Assembly (NCBI GenBank): GCA_023151315.1
Contig: JAKLJE010000006.1
Span: 62,001-126,000 of the forward strand
DNA length: 64,000 bases
Direction of reading: 5' to 3'
From: Bacteroidia bacterium
Lineage (GTDB): Bacteria > Bacteroidota > Bacteroidia > Palsa-965
A program made the position numbers and the translations under genes. The notes beneath the pieces are model-generated. The model was not told the DNA's origin, searched no databases, and saw only the letters and a program-made list of their open reading frames with translations. How positions within the stretch are numbered: position 1 is the stretch's first letter; every line of letters begins with the position of its first letter. This document shows, in pieces, positions 60,401-64,000 of the stretch.

Positions 60401-63222
60401 ACATGAGCGCCGGTATTCGTTACATCTGCAGCGGCGGATTCTATGATTCAGGTGGAAGTGGTGGCAACTACGGCAACAGCGAAAACCGTACACAGGTGTT
60501 CACTTCTTACAACGGAGAGCGTATCAGTGCAACATTCACAGCATTTACTGTTGAAACCTGCTGCGATCGTTTGTATGTGTATGACGGGCCAAGTACAGCT
60601 TATCCGCTTCTGGGTACATACACTTCCAATCCGGGAACAATCACATCTTCAGGAACATCATTGTGCTTCCAGTTTACATCAGATGCATCATCGAGTTATG
60701 CAGGCTGGGCAGCAACAATGGCTTGCGCCGGTCCGGTACTGAACTCGTATCCAATGTCGAGTGGAACTGTAACGGTTTGCAGCGGCGTATTCTATGATAA
60801 CGGCGGACCGATTGCCAATTATCCGAACAATGAAAATCGCGTGATGACATTCACATCAGCAAGCGGACAATATCTGAAGTTTGATTTCAACCCGAATCAT
60901 TTCAATATTCCGAACGGTGATTCATTATTCATCTATGACGGAACTTCAACTTCAGCACCAATGTACGCAGTGCTCACCGGTAACACAGCTCCGGGTTCAT
61001 TGACCTCCAATACAAGCAGTTTCACTTTCCGTTTTAAGAGTGATGCAGCTACCAATAACGTTGGATGGCAAGCGTGGATTTCATGTGTATCAGCACCTGA
61101 TCCGAATCCAACTGTAAATATGAGCGGAGGAATCCGTTACACCTGCGGAGGAACTTTCTATGATGTTGGCGGAGCAGGAGGGAACTATCCGAACGGAGAA
61201 AACAGAACAATGACGTTCTATTCCAACAGCGGTTGCGGAATTCGTTTTGACTTCAACAGTTTCTCATCTGAATCGTGCTGCGACAGATTGTATGTTTATG
61301 ACGGACCAAGCACAGCTTCACCAGTGATTGCAACATTGGCCGGTAACTTCACAGGTCCGATTCAATCTACCGGAAACTGTTTGACATTCCGTTTCACCTC
61401 GGATGGAAGTGCAACGTATGCGGGTTGGAACGCAACAATTTCGTGTCCGAATCAGCCGCTCGCAACAATTACTCCGAGTGGTCCGACAAACTTATGCACC
61501 GGAGGAACCGTAACTCTTACCGCTGCTCCGAATACCACTTACTTGTGGAATACAGGTGATACAACACAAAGTATCGTAGTTAATTCGAACGGATCATATT
61601 GGGTGAATGTTGCGAATTTGTCAGGATGTACTGCTACTTCTGCAATTGTAGTCGTAAGCGTCAGCGGTCCTCCGACACCAACAGTTACTGCGGGCGGACC
61701 GACAACATTCTGTCAGGGAGGTTCAGTGGTACTTTCAACTACTGCAGGTGGAACTTTGAACTGGAGTAACAATGCTACTACAAGCTCCACAACGATCACG
61801 CAGTCCGGAAACTACACTGTAACCACAACAGACGGCAACGGATGTACGGCTACTTCAGCTCCTGTAGCGGTCATTGTGAATCCGACTCCTTCACCGGTTA
61901 TCAACGCATCCGGACCAACAACATTCTGCGCGGGTGATAACGTTACGCTTTCTGTAAGCGGAGGTTCATCATACGCGTGGACGAACGGAGCTACAACTTC
62001 ATCCATCAATGTCACGAGCAGCGGCACGTATGGTGTAGATGTAACGAACAGCTTCGGATGTACAGGTACCGCAACACCTGTGAATGTTTCTGTACTTGCT
62101 GCGCCTGTTGCAACTATTTCTGCATCCGGTCCGACAACATTCTGTCAGGGCAATACAGTTACACTTACAGCTGGGGGCGGCAGTTCGTATGTGTGGAGTG
62201 AGAGCAGCACAGGCAATTCACTTGTTGTCGGTACAAGCGGCACTTACTATGTCATTGCAAGTAATGGCGCCTGCACGGATACATCATCTTCAATTAACGT
62301 AACGGTGAATCCGACTCCATCACCGGTAATTACTGCATCGGGACCAACAACATTCTGTTTCGGTGACAGTGTAACGCTTACTGTTTCAGGATCGGGTTCA
62401 ATATTGTGGTCGAACAACGCAGTGACACCTGCGATTACCGTTTCAACTTCCGGAAACTATACTGCAACTGTAACGAATGGTTTCGGTTGTACGGGCAATG
62501 CAACACCTGTTGCTGTAAACGTTCTTCCGGTTCCGAATGCTACCATTACACCTTCAGGTTCAACTGTAATTTGTCAGGGTAATACGGTAACACTTACAGC
62601 AGGTGGAGGAAGTTCTTATATCTGGAACAACAGTTCAACTTCAGGTGCAATTACTGTGGGCAGCGCAGGTACATATTATGTAATTGCTTCAAACGGTTCT
62701 TGTATTGATACATCTGCAAGCGTAACTGTTTCGGTGAATCCATTGCCAATGGTAACACTGAATCTTCCGATAGATACATTCTGCACCACTACTGCAACAG
62801 TAGTTCTGAGTGGAGAATCACCGGCTGGTGGAACGTGGAGCGGGCCTGGTGTAAGCGGAAGTAATTTTGATCCATCTGTTGCCGGACAGGGACAACACAC
62901 TATTGTTTACACTTACACAGATGCTAACGGATGCAGCAACTCTGCAAGTCAAAGCGTTTATGTGGATGTTTGCAGCGGTATTCCGGTTCACAGCAATCAA
63001 ACATTGTCAGTGTTTCCGAATCCGACTTCAGATATTGTAATTGTCACACTTCCTACGGGTTCAACGGTGAAGACACTTTACGTGTACGATGTTCGCGGCC
63101 GATTGCTGATTGAAGAATCGGTACAGGGTAACAATAAGACGGAAATCGATCTGACTGATTTTGATAGTGGAGTTTATATGCTCAAAGCCGGAAACGAAAC
63201 AATCCGTATTGTGAAACAATAG
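57460..63222 (+). CDS. Giant T9SS-exported CUB-repeat and Ig-like protein
   Basis: 1920 aa. Signal peptide RKLLTLLIVLFIGWSEMYGQ. Then come eleven CUB-like domains (about 25-1330) that alternate between two types: type A with FYDSGGSGGNYGN and VETCCDRLYIYDG, and type B with YDNNGPAANY and WAGWF. Six Ig/PKD-like repeats follow (SGPTTFCQGN-like openers, about 1340-1760), then one GGTWSGPGVSG domain and a T9SS type A sorting domain (SVFPNPTSDIVIVTL ... GVYMLKAGNE). It is expected to be a long rod-like surface adhesin. The CUB part is built from exact 717-bp DNA repeats. A -7 box and a shared palindrome lie upstream. Confidence 0.93.
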   Translation: MMRKLLTLLIVLFIGWSEMYGQTYNMSTTTVTTCSGNFYDSGGSGGNYGNGQNLTMTFNSGTGNRLVFSFNSFIVETCCDRLYIYDGPTSAYPLIGTYTSSPGVVTSTGTSLTFVFTSDGTQTYAGWDATITCGTTALTTNNMASGTVTACSGTFNDNNGPAANYGDNLNIVETFCSGTSDFLQFTFWSNATNFASGDTLFAYDGNSTSAPLIGAYTSGSRIETFTSSGTCVTFRFKSNATGNASGWAGWFECTSTPASPGVFNMSSGIRGTCGGGFYDSGGSGGNYGNSENRTMALQSYNGNRLSVAFSSFTVETCCDRLYIYDGPTAAYPLIGVYTSNPGTITSTGTSLCFVFTSDAASSYAGWAATISCTTAPLPVYNLTAGTVTACSGAFYDNNGAASNYSDNLNTVETFCSGTSDFLQFSFWTNATNFATGDTLFAYDGSSTSAPLIGAYTAGSFIESFTSSGTCVTFRFKTNASGNASGWAGWFQCTSTPASPGVFNMSSGIRGTCGGGFYDSGGSGGNYGNSENRTMAFQSSNGNRLSVAFTSFTVETCCDRLYIYDGPTAAYPLIGVYTSNPGTINSTGTSLCFVFTSDASSSYAGWAATISCTTAPLPVYNLTAGTVTACSGAFYDNNGPAANYSDNLNTVQTFCSGTSDFLQFTFWTNATNFASGDTLFVYDGSSTSAPLIGAYTTGSFIESFTSTGTCITFRFKSTATGNASGWAGWFQCTSTPASPGVFNMSSGIRGTCGGGFYDSGGSGGNYGNSENRTMAFQSSNGNRLSVTFTSFTVETCCDRLYIYDGPTAAYPLIGVYTSNPGTVNSTGTSLCFVFTSDASSSYAGWAATVTCTTPVLTVYPLLPGSVTACSGAIYDNGGPAANYGDNQNTVQTFCSGTSDRLQFTFWTASTSLVAGDSLFIYDGSSTAAPLLAVHVAGSTFESFISSGTCITFRFKSNASGNASGWAGWFECTTATPTAGTFNMSAGIRYICSGGFYDSGGSGGNYGNSENRTQVFTSYNGERISATFTAFTVETCCDRLYVYDGPSTAYPLLGTYTSNPGTITSSGTSLCFQFTSDASSSYAGWAATMACAGPVLNSYPMSSGTVTVCSGVFYDNGGPIANYPNNENRVMTFTSASGQYLKFDFNPNHFNIPNGDSLFIYDGTSTSAPMYAVLTGNTAPGSLTSNTSSFTFRFKSDAATNNVGWQAWISCVSAPDPNPTVNMSGGIRYTCGGTFYDVGGAGGNYPNGENRTMTFYSNSGCGIRFDFNSFSSESCCDRLYVYDGPSTASPVIATLAGNFTGPIQSTGNCLTFRFTSDGSATYAGWNATISCPNQPLATITPSGPTNLCTGGTVTLTAAPNTTYLWNTGDTTQSIVVNSNGSYWVNVANLSGCTATSAIVVVSVSGPPTPTVTAGGPTTFCQGGSVVLSTTAGGTLNWSNNATTSSTTITQSGNYTVTTTDGNGCTATSAPVAVIVNPTPSPVINASGPTTFCAGDNVTLSVSGGSSYAWTNGATTSSINVTSSGTYGVDVTNSFGCTGTATPVNVSVLAAPVATISASGPTTFCQGNTVTLTAGGGSSYVWSESSTGNSLVVGTSGTYYVIASNGACTDTSSSINVTVNPTPSPVITASGPTTFCFGDSVTLTVSGSGSILWSNNAVTPAITVSTSGNYTATVTNGFGCTGNATPVAVNVLPVPNATITPSGSTVICQGNTVTLTAGGGSSYIWNNSSTSGAITVGSAGTYYVIASNGSCIDTSASVTVSVNPLPMVTLNLPIDTFCTTTATVVLSGESPAGGTWSGPGVSGSNFDPSVAGQGQHTIVYTYTDANGCSNSASQSVYVDVCSGIPVHSNQTLSVFPNPTSDIVIVTLPTGSTVKTLYVYDVRGRLLIEESVQGNNKTEIDLTDFDSGVYMLKAGNETIRIVKQ
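57529..61450 (+). repeat. 717-bp tandem repeat within the CUB gene, 5.5 units
   Basis: The motif reading (T/Y)xxAACATGAG or a near variant starts at 57529, 58246, 58963, 59680, 60397 and 61114, always exactly 717 bp apart (239 codons, one A plus one B CUB domain). The three central units are visibly closest to each other. Confidence 0.85.
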
Positions 63223-63242
63223 TCAGCATTGCATAATGAAGA

Positions 63243-63271
63243 AATCCCGGTGATGAGCCGGGATTGCTTTT
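63243..63271 (+). terminator. Intrinsic terminator after CUB gene
   Basis: AATCCCGG and CCGGGATT form an 8-bp stem with a 7-nt loop, then GCTTTTTT, 20 bp after the stop. Confidence 0.88.
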
Positions 63272-63591
63272 TTAGAGTGAATGTACTGTTGAGATGATGA
63301 TTAAACGCGGATACCCACCACACAAACATCATCGGTTTGTTCGTATACGCCTTTCCATCATTCAAAGAAGTAAGTTTTAACTTCTGTTATTTCGCGGCTT
63401 CAAAATCTTTCAATGATTTAACCTCATCGGGTTCTGACCTTGTCGGCATTCGTTTTTATAGTAACATTCTCATTTGTAATGAGAAGTCCCTGTTTTTTGG
63501 TATAACTGTAACTTAATAAAAACTTGTTGATACCGATAGTTTCGATTGGATAATTTTGTAATTTAAGATGCACTATTTATTCAATTCCACT
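63272..63591. other. Gene-free stretch
   Basis: No intact reading frame and no strong hairpin seen. It presumably carries the promoter of the next gene; I could not identify a clean -7 box. Confidence 0.35.
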
Positions 63592-64000
63592 ATGCAGTTA
63601 TTTCGACTGCCGGCTTTAATTGTTGCACTATCTCTTGCAACACATGCTTCGGCGCTAACGTTGTCTCAAAGAATTTCAGCTTCAGACGCGGTTGTATTAG
63701 GAACAGTTACTTCAGTTGTTTCTAACTGGAATTCATCACGTACCATGATTTATTCGACGGCCACTATTCTGGTCAATGAATATTGTTACGGATTTGCAGG
63801 GAATGAGATTGAGTTTATTTATGCCGGAGGTCGCGTCGGGAATGAAATGGTTACGGCAACTTCTTCGCCGGGGATTACGTTGGGTAGTTATGGAATGTTT
63901 TTTTTCGAGAGCGGAGAAGCTGGCAAGTTGAATATTCTGCCTGGTTACACCGGTTATATCTCTATTGCAAAAATGGGTGCTGTTAGTGATGGAGTACACG
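63592..64000 (+). CDS. Secreted protein, N-terminal part (cut by right edge)
   Basis: Open to the window end, 136 residues visible. I chose the ATG at 63592 (MQLFRLPALIV); an in-frame ATG 8 codons upstream also exists. Signal peptide LPALIVALSLATHASA. Then comes LTLSQRISASDAVVLGTVTSVVSNW, an OB-fold-like opening I have seen at the start of exported Bacteroidota and proteobacterial proteins, some of them metalloproteases. The remainder is outside the window, so the function is unknown. Confidence 0.7.
   Translation, partial: MQLFRLPALIVALSLATHASALTLSQRISASDAVVLGTVTSVVSNWNSSRTMIYSTATILVNEYCYGFAGNEIEFIYAGGRVGNEMVTATSSPGITLGSYGMFFFESGEAGKLNILPGYTGYISIAKMGAVSDGVH

Overview
The window comes from a member of the Bacteroidota. 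The evidence is: type IX secretion (T9SS type A) C-terminal sorting domains on four large secreted proteins; SprB, CUB and SBBP repeat proteins; a LytTR response regulator paired with a HisKA_2-type kinase; the Bacteroidota -7 promoter box TAnnTTTG ahead of several genes; and A/T-rich leaders rather than Shine-Dalgarno sites. GC content is moderate, roughly 40-45 percent by eye. I cannot assign a genus.

Layout. (1) 1-16.5 kb is a dense defence and accessory region. It holds a RecQ-UvrD fusion helicase (cut by the left edge), a DUF2779 nuclease (Cas4-like plus exonuclease-like, split by a frameshift) and a WYL regulator. Next come a Pycsar system (pycTM, pycC) with an overlapping E2-like third gene, a PD-(D/E)XK nuclease plus a GIY-YIG nuclease, an AbiE toxin-antitoxin pair and a Fic protein. 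(2) 16.5-17.0 kb is a scar zone: a 22-nt tRNA or tmRNA 3' end, two further copies of its last 12 bases, and four intrinsic terminators. It looks like an accreted integration site. (3) 17-25 kb holds a three-gene envelope operon of unknown role, an unknown 564-aa protein and a LytTR two-component pair. (4) 25-38.6 kb is a type I restriction-modification locus (hsdR, hsdS, hsdM) spread over 12.5 kb. Its cargo is a P-loop ATPase, a Septu-like PtuA/PtuB pair, a zinc-ribbon PD-(D/E)XK protein, HicBA on the opposite strand and an Mrr-like enzyme. (5) 38.6-44 kb holds a membrane coiled-coil protein, an LpxR-like outer-membrane protein and an isolated contractile sheath plus tube pair. (6) 44-64 kb holds large T9SS-exported repeat proteins, a 7-bp satellite, a lipoprotein without an ordinary start codon, and the start of another secreted protein.

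The most striking signal is not a gene. The palindrome GTTTACAAACGTTTGTAAAC, or a clear variant, recurs six times, each about 45-54 bp upstream of a start codon. The genes carrying it include the DUF2779 nuclease, the envelope operon, the sensor kinase, hsdR, a membrane coiled-coil protein and the LpxR-like protein. This suggests a shared operator or promoter linking defence and envelope genes. At two sites the palindrome is part of a 65-bp dispersed repeat with conserved internal spacing.

Best candidates for undescribed biology: the RecQ-UvrD/DUF2779/WYL trio, the Pycsar operon with an E2-like gene and two nucleases, the four-gene extension of Septu inside the type I locus, the palindrome regulon, and the three-gene envelope operon.
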